A DNA stretch of 5,834 bases from Desulfoprunum sp. (lineage in GTDB: Bacteria; Desulfobacterota; Desulfobulbia; Desulfobulbales; Desulfocapsaceae). Positions 1 to 5,834 of this stretch are shown piece by piece. The stretch spans positions 1 to 5,834 of the forward strand of contig JAUYSF010000108.1 of NCBI GenBank assembly GCA_030696435.1, read 5' to 3'. The position numbers were made by a program, and so were the translations under genes. The notes below the pieces were generated by a model, which saw nothing but the letters and a program-made list of their open reading frames with translations, ran no database searches and was not told the DNA's origin. Numbering within the stretch: the stretch's first letter is position 1; each line of letters begins with the position of its first letter.

Positions 1-1
1 T

Positions 2-132
2 CTGTCGGATTATAGAAATTTTTTCTCAGATCAAGGCATTTTCGAAAATTAAGCGCAGCCATATAGTTGATATTGCGAGCATTGATTTTCGAAAATAACG
101 CAGAGATGGGGAAAAAGGGCATAATCCGACAG
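2..132. repeat. 131-bp dyad-symmetric AT-rich element (MITE-like or large palindromic intergenic repeat)
   Basis: The ends are perfect 12-bp inverted repeats: CTGTCGGATTAT at 2-13 and its reverse complement at 121-132. Inside lie two identical 12-bp palindromes, ATTTTCGAAAAT, at 38-49 and 85-96, each separated from the nearest terminus by exactly 24 bases. ATAT pairs at 61-64 and 70-73 flank the centre at base 67, so the repeats share one symmetry axis. The sequence between the repeats matches only weakly when folded. GC is about 38%, clearly below the neighbouring genes. It codes for no transposase. The right end is 4 bases beyond the hyfG stop. A target-site duplication cannot be judged because only one base of left flank is present. 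A MITE is the best guess; a protein-binding dyad or a structured 3' end of the hyf transcript are alternatives. Confidence 0.6.
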
Positions 133-136
133 GCTC

Positions 137-1744
137 CTAGAGATCGTGGCCAGAGTATGAGCCGTTGATAGATTTGTTGCACAGCGGAAAATCGGGCACG
201 ATTACCCCTCCGATCAAAGCCTCCAGCGCCGGCCAATTGAGCCAACTCGGATCACGAGGGAAATAGCGCGAAACAATACCGTTGGCTTCGAGATGGACAT
301 ACGCAATTATTTCACCACGCCAGCCCTCAATAAAAGCCACGCCACTGCAGGCTTTCTCTAATATTGGAAATGCCTGCCAGATTTCCCCAGCCGGTAGATT
401 TGTTAAAAATTGATCCAGTAATTCAAGAGAAACGAGGATCTCATCGCCGCGCACGCGCAAGCGACTGGACGAAGCACCTCCAGAGTAACTGGGGACAGTG
501 ACCACGACCTCGTCGTATGGCGCATAGGGCGCATCCCGGCGCAGATCCCAGCATTCGCCGCTGGCTCGGGCGACATAGCCGAGGGCGCCAATGTTTCTGA
601 CCGTATCGAGAGAGAGCATGCCGGTTGTGCGTAAGCGGTCCTGCAATGACGGGTATTCATAGAGCAGGGGCAGTAAGTCCTGCAACTCATGACGTAACTG
701 CCGGGCAGACTGTTGCATTAGATTTATCTGCTCAGAGCCAATGTCATGGCTCACCCCACCTGGCACCACGACGTCCATCAACAAACGATGACCAAAGACC
801 GCGGCGTTCTGGCGTTGCCAAAGCTCGCGCAGGCGACTGAACTGGATCTGGGCAAAGGCAAAACCGACATCGTTGCAGCAGGCACCGATATCCCCCAGAT
901 GATTGGCTATCCGCTCTCTTTCCGCAAGGATTGCCCGTATCGAAAGGGCCCGCCGAGGTACGGTGACACCGACTGCGGATTCGCAGGCCTGACAGGCCGC
1001 CCAGGAATGGGCGACCGTACTGTCGCCTGAAACACGTGCCGCAAGGCGGATGAGACCGGGAAGATCGCGTCCTTCCGCACACTTCTCGATGCCTTTATGG
1101 ACGTAGCCAAGATGAGCTTCCAAGCTGAGAATGTCCTCACCGACTGCCTGGAAACGAAAATGACCGGGTTCAATAATCCCGGCATGAACCGGGCCGACCG
1201 GTATCTCATAGACCCCTTCACCTTCCGCTGGAATAAAAGGATACTCACAGTCCGGTGGCGTCTTTTCCTGGGGTGTTCCGGCCAACGGAAAATCTTTACG
1301 CAAGGGATATTGCTCGGCAGCCCAGGCCTGGTGACGCATCCAGCGACGCCCATCGGGGTGGCTGGTGAAATGAATACCAAACATTTCCTGCACGTAGCGT
1401 TCAGGCCGGTTGGCCGCCGGGTAAGCGGGGGTCTGCGAGGGAAGTTCTCCCTGTGCGTCAGGTACGGTTGTACGGATCAACAGATGGCCATTTTTACCGG
1501 CCAGCACGGCAGTGATATCTATCTGCGGTGGCCGGTGTTCTCCCCAGACGGCACACCAGCGAATATGGTTTGCCGCAGTCACTGCTGCTGCCTCTCCCCA
1601 GAAACGGGCCTCTATTGCCACGGCCAGGGCTGAGCCCTTGATGTCGGTCACCTCTGTTGTGGCGATACCGGCATTATTGAGCAAGCCTGGAATTGCACCG
1701 ATATCCGGGGCTGCCATCTGCCCTTGGTGCTCCAATCTGTTCAT
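137..1744 (-). CDS. hyfG: HyfG/EhrL-like large subunit (NuoC-NuoD fusion) lacking the NiFe-binding cysteines
   Basis: Counterpart of the hydrogenase-4 large subunit in the hydrophilic arm; 535 residues from the ATG at 1744, which overlaps the hyfF stop as ATGA. A longer frame to 1858 exists but would run 114 bases into hyfF. Residues about 20-155 form a NuoC-like domain ending ERYVQEMFGIHF, then HPDGRR and YPLRKDFP. Residues about 180-535 form the NuoD/large-subunit domain: GPVHAGIIEPGHF at 184-196, LEAHLGYVHKGIEK at 208-221, ERERIANHLGDIG at 275-287, and WDLRRDAPYAPYDEV at 399-413. The CGxCxxxH motif of [NiFe] hydrogenases is replaced by SGDSTVAH (Ser239, Ser242, His246). The chain ends VPDFPLCNKSINGSYSGHDL, with no DPCxxC and no C-terminal peptide for a maturation protease. 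A NiFe site is therefore not expected. Known Ehr large subunits share this loss, so EhrL is the better functional name. The electron partner and reaction are unknown. Confidence 0.92.
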   Translation of the reverse strand: MNRLEHQGQMAAPDIGAIPGLLNNAGIATTEVTDIKGSALAVAIEARFWGEAAAVTAANHIRWCAVWGEHRPPQIDITAVLAGKNGHLLIRTTVPDAQGELPSQTPAYPAANRPERYVQEMFGIHFTSHPDGRRWMRHQAWAAEQYPLRKDFPLAGTPQEKTPPDCEYPFIPAEGEGVYEIPVGPVHAGIIEPGHFRFQAVGEDILSLEAHLGYVHKGIEKCAEGRDLPGLIRLAARVSGDSTVAHSWAACQACESAVGVTVPRRALSIRAILAERERIANHLGDIGACCNDVGFAFAQIQFSRLRELWQRQNAAVFGHRLLMDVVVPGGVSHDIGSEQINLMQQSARQLRHELQDLLPLLYEYPSLQDRLRTTGMLSLDTVRNIGALGYVARASGECWDLRRDAPYAPYDEVVVTVPSYSGGASSSRLRVRGDEILVSLELLDQFLTNLPAGEIWQAFPILEKACSGVAFIEGWRGEIIAYVHLEANGIVSRYFPRDPSWLNWPALEALIGGVIVPDFPLCNKSINGSYSGHDL

Positions 1745-3207
1745 AACACCCCCCGCCCGACAATCATGATAGTTGCCTGATTCAGCCATTGAGACAAGAC
1801 AGTCGGAATGGATATACCGAGCCATAACACCAGGCCCAGATGCACCACAACCGGCCACATATTGGCGGTAACTGGTTGTTGGCCAGCCGGTGGCTCGCCA
1901 TAGACCATGGGCTGGAGATTGCGAAACAGGCCGGCAAAGGCGACGGTCAAGCCGACAACAAGAGGTAATACCAGCCAGGGATAGCTCTTGATTGTGGCGG
2001 TAAAGAGCAAAAATTCACTGGTGAAGACCCCAAATGGCGGAAAGCCGGCGATGGCACAGGTACCAATAAGCAGTCCCCAGCCAACCAACGGCTGGGTCCG
2101 GATCAGACCGCGTATCTGACTTATGGCCTGGCTACCTGCAACATGGGCGGCATGTCCAACCGTGATGAAAATAGCCGATTTTGTCAGTGAATGGACAATC
2201 ATATGCAAAAGAGCGCCAAAGGTGGCAAGCGGCCCGCCTATGCCAAAGGCAAAGGTCATCAGGCCCATATGTTCGATGGAGGAATAGCTGAACATCCGTT
2301 TGACATCTTTTTGCCGGTGGAGCAAAAGTCCGGCGACGGAAAACGACAGCATGCCAAAACCCATCATGAGATTTCCGGCAAGATGACTGCCAAGGGCCGG
2401 GTCGACCAGCATTTTGAAGCGGACAATGGCATAGAGGGCAATATTGAGCAGCAGGCCCGAAAGAATGGCCGACATCGGTGTCGGTCCTTCCGAGTGGGCA
2501 TCCGGCAGCCAGTTATGCAAGGGGACCAGACCGACTTTGGTGCCATAGCCGACAAGCAGAAATACAAAGGCCAAGGCCATTACCCCCGAATCCATCTGGC
2601 CGGCATGCTCCTGTAAGACAGTCCAGAGCAAGCCCTCTTCTTGGCCGCTGAGTGTTTTTTCAGCGGCAAAGTAGACCAGAATAGTACCAAACAGGGCCTG
2701 CGAAATACCGACACCGCAAATAATAAAATATTTCCAACCGGCCTCAATGGATTCGCGGGTTCGATACCGACTGACCAGCAGGACTGTCGCCAAGGTAGCT
2801 CCTTCAATAGATACCCAGAGAACGCCGAGATTGTTGGTCGACAGGGCCACGAGCATGGTGAAAAGAAAGCCTTGATACATTGAATAATACAGTCTCATTC
2901 GCCCATCATCCACTCGCCCGATTTCCACCTCATGAGCCATGTAAGGTCCTGAAAAAACAGCGGTAGTCATACCGACAAAGGCATTCAACAAAATGAGATA
3001 GACATTGAACGCGTCAATATAGAACAGTTTACCGGCGGAAAGGATGGGACCATGCTGAAATACATCAATGGCCATAAACAAGGCAGTCGAAAAGGTGAGT
3101 ATACTGATAACCAGATTAACGCCTCCTGCACACCGCCAGTGGCCGATGCCCCCTAACAATAAAATACCGAAAAGGGGGATGAGTAATGTCAAGCCAAGAG
3201 CGGTCAT
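1741..3207 (-). CDS. hyfF: HyfF-like (NuoM/NuoN-type) antiporter-like membrane subunit
   Basis: Proton_antipo_M family subunit of the membrane arm; 488 residues, somewhat shorter than E. coli HyfF. Seen: WVSIEGATLATVLLVSRYR with Glu135, the position of the buried NuoM/L glutamate in helix 5; GTKVGLVPLHNWLPDAHSE with Lys224, His231 and the WLPDAH motif; FSYSSIEHMGLM with His313; LLHMIVHSLTKSAIF with Lys343; and FPPFGVFTSEFLLF with Glu398. These are the charged residues of the proton half-channels, so pumping is probably intact. More than ten hydrophobic helices are visible. The start overlaps the hyfE stop as ATGA and has a good ribosome binding site. The stop overlaps the hyfG ATG in the same way. 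It could be annotated generically as a NADH dehydrogenase subunit 5-like protein, but its place between hyfE and hyfG makes it HyfF/EhrD-like. Confidence 0.93.
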   Translation of the reverse strand: MTALGLTLLIPLFGILLLGGIGHWRCAGGVNLVISILTFSTALFMAIDVFQHGPILSAGKLFYIDAFNVYLILLNAFVGMTTAVFSGPYMAHEVEIGRVDDGRMRLYYSMYQGFLFTMLVALSTNNLGVLWVSIEGATLATVLLVSRYRTRESIEAGWKYFIICGVGISQALFGTILVYFAAEKTLSGQEEGLLWTVLQEHAGQMDSGVMALAFVFLLVGYGTKVGLVPLHNWLPDAHSEGPTPMSAILSGLLLNIALYAIVRFKMLVDPALGSHLAGNLMMGFGMLSFSVAGLLLHRQKDVKRMFSYSSIEHMGLMTFAFGIGGPLATFGALLHMIVHSLTKSAIFITVGHAAHVAGSQAISQIRGLIRTQPLVGWGLLIGTCAIAGFPPFGVFTSEFLLFTATIKSYPWLVLPLVVGLTVAFAGLFRNLQPMVYGEPPAGQQPVTANMWPVVVHLGLVLWLGISIPTVLSQWLNQATIMIVGRGVL

Positions 3208-3881
3208 CTTTCGACCTCTGTCAGACGATTGAGGCGATCAGTATCGAGACTGCCGATCTCCGTGCGGATGTGAAAAAAGAAGACGCCAAAGAGAATAGCT
3301 GCGACGAGCACATCAAAGGCAACGCCCAGTTCTACGACCATCGGCATGCCATAGGTCGAGACAACAGCTGCAAAGAACAGCCCGTTTTCCATGGACATAA
3401 AGCCGACAACCTGGGTGACCGCCTTGCGCCGGGAAATGACGATCAACATGCCGATCAACACGACCGCCAGGGAAATCGCGATCGTGTTGCGGGTGGACAA
3501 AAGGGATAATGCCCGAATGGGCAGAGCAACATAGTAGCTGAACAGCACCAGACCGGCCGCGAAAAGCATAATCAAAGAAGGGTTGCCGATCACCTCAACT
3601 TCTCGATGGATATCAAGGCGAACAACCAGGTGCCGTAATTGGCCGGGAATAAAGAACACCTTGAGGAATAAGGTCAAAGCGGCAGAGATGAGCAGATGAT
3701 ATTTGCCGGAAATAAACGCCATGAGAACCGTTGCAGCAAACAACAACAAACCCTGCAGGGCAAAGACATTGATCAGACTGTCCAGGCGTACTTGTGCCAA
3801 CATGAGAAAAGAAGACAACAGGATCAAAGCAGCCAGTGTCAAGACCAGCTGTTCTGGAAATGATAATGCGGTTATCAACAT
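3204..3881 (-). CDS. hyfE: HyfE-like membrane subunit (NuoK-like C-terminal part)
   Basis: Small integral membrane subunit of hydrogenase-4/Ehr complexes; 225 residues, close to the roughly 216 of E. coli HyfE. About seven hydrophobic helices are visible. The C-terminal half resembles NuoK: VVGFMSMENGLFFAAV places a glutamate at 165 within a helix, and MPMVVELGVAFDVLVAA places another at 184. These correspond by eye to the membrane-buried NuoK glutamates used in proton transfer. It ends FFFHIRTEIGSLDTDRLNRL, a typical HyfE tail. A lysine at 74 (LTLFLKVFFIPG) is a further buried charge. The ATG directly follows the hyfC TGA, and the stop overlaps the hyfF start by 4 bases. In E. coli hyf a hyfD gene sits just upstream of hyfE; here it does not. 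Confidence 0.92.
   Translation of the reverse strand: MLITALSFPEQLVLTLAALILLSSFLMLAQVRLDSLINVFALQGLLLFAATVLMAFISGKYHLLISAALTLFLKVFFIPGQLRHLVVRLDIHREVEVIGNPSLIMLFAAGLVLFSYYVALPIRALSLLSTRNTIAISLAVVLIGMLIVISRRKAVTQVVGFMSMENGLFFAAVVSTYGMPMVVELGVAFDVLVAAILFGVFFFHIRTEIGSLDTDRLNRLTEVER
3214..3219 (-). promoter_or_regulatory. Ribosome binding site for the hyfF-like gene
   Basis: The minus strand reads AGAGGT, 6 bases before the ATG at 3207, inside the 3' end of hyfE. It supports the ATGA-overlap start. Confidence 0.7.
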
Positions 3882-4826
3882 TCAACCCACCTCGAGGATA
3901 ATGTGGCTCATCATTCCGAGCAGAGAAAGAATAAAGGCCAGGCCAAGAAATTGTGGTGCACGAAAGAGGCGCATCTTCGCTTGGACAGTTTCGGAAATCG
4001 CCAAAAGGGCTCCCAATACTAAGAGTTTACAGGCAACAGCAACTATGCCGACTAGAATATCTCCGGGAGCAAGTGTCATGGCCACCCCCCAGGGAATTAC
4101 CAAATTCGCAATCAAAACGGAATACAGGGTGAGCTTGAGCATAGCGGCCCACTCCATCAAGGCAAGATGGCGACCACTGTATTCAAGAATCATGGCCTCA
4201 TGAATCATGGTGAGCTCAAGATGGGTGGCCGGGTTGTCGATGGGTATGCGCCCTGTTTCGGCTATCGCCACGAGGATTAAGCCCATCGAGGAAAAGATGA
4301 GTGAGGGATACAGTATAAAATCAGACTGGACGAGATGAGAGATAACTGTTGATAAATTTGTACTGGAGGCGTTCATGGACAGGGTAAAAAAAGCCATGAG
4401 CAAAGCGGGCTCGGCAAGAGATGAGATCGTCACCTCCCGAGAAGAGCCCATACCGCCGAAAGCCGTACCAATATCCATCCCCGCCAGTGACAGAAAAAAC
4501 CGGGCAAGGGCTAAGAAACCGACCAGCACAATAACGTCAGCCAGGGCGGCAGTCGGCAATTGCACCGAAACTATCGGCACAACAGAGACCGCAACAACAG
4601 TGACACTGAACACCACATACGGCGCCGCACGAAAGACAGGTGATGCCGTAACGGCCAGCAGCACCTCTTTTCTAGAGAGTTTGAGCAAATCTCGATACGG
4701 CTGCCAGGGGGCCGGCCCCTGTCTGTTCTGCAGCTTGCATTTCAGCCACTTGACCCAACCCGCCATAAACGGGGCAAACAGAACCACACAGAGGGTTTGC
4801 ACCATCGCCAAGAGCCAGCCTGTCAT
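3882..4826 (-). CDS. hyfC: HyfC-like (NuoH-type) membrane anchor subunit
   Basis: NuoH/HyfC family subunit that joins the hydrophilic redox arm to the membrane arm and supplies charged residues at the start of the proton path. The chosen start gives 314 residues, usual for HyfC. Motifs in order: RQGPAPWQPYRDLLKL at about 35-50, GMGSSREVTISSLAEP at about 125-140, and the acidic loop ETGRIPIDNPATHLEL at about 190-205, followed by IHEAMILEYSGRHLAL. These match the NuoH-family acidic loop and the EYSG motif. About eight hydrophobic helices are visible. The start was set at the ATG at 4826, because it overlaps the hyfB stop as ATGA, matching two other junctions in the operon, and is preceded by GGTGATC, complementary to the 16S rRNA 3' end. 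A GTG at 4838 would add four residues (MGDR) and cannot be excluded. The stop abuts the next start. Confidence 0.94.
   Translation of the reverse strand: MTGWLLAMVQTLCVVLFAPFMAGWVKWLKCKLQNRQGPAPWQPYRDLLKLSRKEVLLAVTASPVFRAAPYVVFSVTVVAVSVVPIVSVQLPTAALADVIVLVGFLALARFFLSLAGMDIGTAFGGMGSSREVTISSLAEPALLMAFFTLSMNASSTNLSTVISHLVQSDFILYPSLIFSSMGLILVAIAETGRIPIDNPATHLELTMIHEAMILEYSGRHLALMEWAAMLKLTLYSVLIANLVIPWGVAMTLAPGDILVGIVAVACKLLVLGALLAISETVQAKMRLFRAPQFLGLAFILSLLGMMSHIILEVG
3887..3893 (-). promoter_or_regulatory. Ribosome binding site for the hyfE-like gene
   Basis: The minus strand reads GAGGTGG, 5 bases before the ATG at 3881, a strong Shine-Dalgarno match. It is embedded in the last codons of hyfC (Leu-Glu-Val-Gly-stop) and fixes the hyfE start. 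Confidence 0.75.
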
Positions 4827-5834
4827 ACGATCACCCACAGCAGGAACAGTAAGGTAAAAAATGAATAGGAGAGGTAAACCCGAAGGTTTCCGCCTTGGAT
4901 GCGAGATGTCCTCTCGGCTAATTTAAGTATGACCTTGCCTATGGGTAAATAAACCATCAGCCAGAGCCAGTCGCCCATCTGCAGAGAGTATCGAGGTCCT
5001 TTGCCCTGTTGGGCCGGTTCAACCTTTTCAGAAATAAACCAGAGAAAAGAGAAGATGCGGCGGATCGGCATGGAAAATGCGGCGGAGGAGTATTGCATAC
5101 GGGCGTTCAGCGGACCGAATCCGCAATCCCAGACCGTGGCAATGCGTATACGATTGTCACGTTGCAGAGGATGGAGGAAGAAATAGACGATCAACCAACT
5201 CAGCAAAAGTCCGAGCAGGACAGAGAGAGCACCGTATGAGGCGGTCTGTTTTCCTATCGGTGTCAGCCATAACCAGCCATTGTTTGCTGCCTTGGCTAAA
5301 CCGACACCCATGAGGTTTTCGGGTATGACATTGATTGCCCTCACCACCCAGGTAGGAAATATACCAAAACCCAGACAACAGAGAGCGAGTAGCACCTGGG
5401 CACACTGCATGCCAAAAGGCGATTCCTGCGCCTCCGCCACTTCAGTACTCCGCGGCCTTCCCAGGAAAATTACACCATAGACTTTGACAAAACAGGCGGC
5501 GGCCAGGGCCCCTGTCAGGGCAAGCATGGCCGAAGCGACTGGGAGCATCGCGCCGAGAATCCCGCTGCGCAGGACCGTGCCCTGCAGTGCCGCCTGAAAG
5601 GTCAACCATTCCGAGACGAAGCCGTTAAACGGCGGGAGGGCCGATATACTGATACAGCCGACCAGAAAACAGGTCGCAGTCACGGGCATTCTCCTGATCA
5701 GCCCGCCCATCTTTTCCATATCATGCTGCCCGCTCTGCTGCAAGACCGCACCTGCCCCCAAAAAGAGCAAACCCTTGAAGAGGGCATGGTTTAAGCAATG
5801 GTAGGGGGCGGCGATTAAGGCCAAAGCGGCGATT
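4823..5834 (-). CDS. hyfB: HyfB-like (NuoL/antiporter-type) membrane subunit, partial: C-terminal half
   Basis: Large proton-translocating membrane subunit of a group 4 hydrogenase / Ehr-type complex. The frame stays open to the window edge at 5834, so the N-terminal half is missing. About 337 codons are visible, against roughly 600-670 residues for full HyfB/HycC. Seen near the visible start: YHCLNHALFKGLLFLGAG, the conserved lysine-bearing transmembrane segment of Proton_antipo_M proteins. About 50 residues on comes ALPPFNGFVSEW, with the usual glutamate in a helix. Near the C-terminus is WDCGFGPLNARMQYSS followed by FSMPIRRIF, a HyfB/HycC hallmark that NuoL lacks. The protein is strongly hydrophobic and ends in a final membrane helix (YSFFTLLFLLWVIV). 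It is the most upstream gene visible, and its TGA stop overlaps the ATG of the hyfC-like gene. The TTG at 5824 is an internal leucine, not a start. Family assignment is firm; whether to call it hyfB or ehrA depends on the catalytic subunit. Confidence 0.93.
   Translation of the reverse strand, partial: IAALALIAAPYHCLNHALFKGLLFLGAGAVLQQSGQHDMEKMGGLIRRMPVTATCFLVGCISISALPPFNGFVSEWLTFQAALQGTVLRSGILGAMLPVASAMLALTGALAAACFVKVYGVIFLGRPRSTEVAEAQESPFGMQCAQVLLALCCLGFGIFPTWVVRAINVIPENLMGVGLAKAANNGWLWLTPIGKQTASYGALSVLLGLLLSWLIVYFFLHPLQRDNRIRIATVWDCGFGPLNARMQYSSAAFSMPIRRIFSFLWFISEKVEPAQQGKGPRYSLQMGDWLWLMVYLPIGKVILKLAERTSRIQGGNLRVYLSYSFFTLLFLLWVIV
4829..4835 (-). promoter_or_regulatory. Ribosome binding site for the hyfC-like gene
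   Basis: On the minus strand this reads GGTGATC, complementary to the GATCACC near the 16S rRNA 3' end, and lies 2 bases before the ATG at 4826. This close placement is normal when pairing uses the 3' part of the Shine-Dalgarno consensus. It lies inside the end of hyfB and favours the ATG over the GTG at 4838. Confidence 0.5.

Noticed and set aside
1..62. Minus-strand open frame from an ATG at 62 to the window edge (about 20 codons)
   Set aside because: It lies wholly inside the symmetric repeat element, has no convincing ribosome binding site, and resembles no part of a NuoB- or ferredoxin-like subunit.
2..132. Intrinsic (rho-independent) terminator for the operon
   Set aside because: The 12-bp stem would enclose a loop of over 100 bases, and no compact GC-rich hairpin followed by a U-tract is visible. 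The element may still influence transcript ends, but it is not a standard terminator.
625..1633. Plus-strand open frames of 70-180 codons opposite hyfG, and similar ones opposite the other genes
   Set aside because: They lie antisense to well-conserved family proteins, show no recognisable motifs, and are expected by-products of moderate-GC coding sequence on the other strand.
137..1744. Active [NiFe] hydrogenase-4 or formate hydrogenlyase
   Set aside because: All four metal-ligating cysteines are absent, so hydrogen turnover at a NiFe site is not supported despite overall similarity to HyfG/HycE.
1745..1858. N-terminal extension of the hyfG frame by 38 residues upstream of the ATG at 1744
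   Set aside because: It would overlap hyfF by more than 110 bases and gives low-complexity, non-family sequence. The ATGA overlap at 1744 matches other junctions in the operon, and the NuoC-like domain follows it directly.
1741..5834. Respiratory complex I (nuo) operon
   Set aside because: The fused NuoC-NuoD domain protein, the HyfE-type subunit, the HyfB C-terminal WDCGFG motif and the B-C-E-F-G order are all hydrogenase-4/Ehr features not found in nuo operons.

Overview
The window holds one minus-strand gene cluster, read from high to low coordinates, followed by a short AT-rich non-coding end. The five genes encode subunits of a membrane-bound complex of the complex I / group 4 [NiFe]-hydrogenase superfamily. 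In transcription order they are the 3' half of a hyfB-like gene (NuoL-like, cut by the window edge), hyfC-like (NuoH-like), hyfE-like (NuoK-like C-terminus), hyfF-like (NuoM/N-like) and hyfG-like (fused NuoC and NuoD domains). All four junctions overlap or abut by a few bases, so this is part of a single operon with translational coupling. No promoter is visible inside the window.

The key observation is in the hyfG-like product. It is built like a hydrogenase-4/formate hydrogenlyase large subunit, but it lacks every cysteine that would bind the NiFe centre. The N-proximal CGxC motif reads SGDS, and the protein stops at SGHDL, about where the C-terminal DPCxxC motif would begin. The complex is therefore very unlikely to be a hydrogenase. 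It fits the 'energy-converting hydrogenase-related' (Ehr) complexes known from Geobacter and other bacteria, whose redox partner and reaction are unsettled. The membrane subunits keep the charged residues expected of proton-pumping modules, so ion translocation is probably retained. There is no hyfD-like gene between hyfC and hyfE, leaving two antiporter-like subunits rather than three. Neither the NuoB-like small subunit nor a ferredoxin-like subunit is in the window.

Bases 1-136, downstream of hyfG, contain no supportable gene. They hold a 131-bp, roughly 38% GC element with perfect 12-bp terminal inverted repeats and two identical 12-bp palindromes placed exactly symmetrically about its centre. 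This looks like a MITE or another dispersed palindromic repeat, ending 4 bases past the hyfG stop codon.

The organism is a Gram-negative-type bacterium of moderate GC. The Ehr-like cluster would suit an anaerobic or lithotrophic lineage such as Desulfobacterota (Geobacter or Desulfobulbus relatives), but the sequence alone does not settle this.
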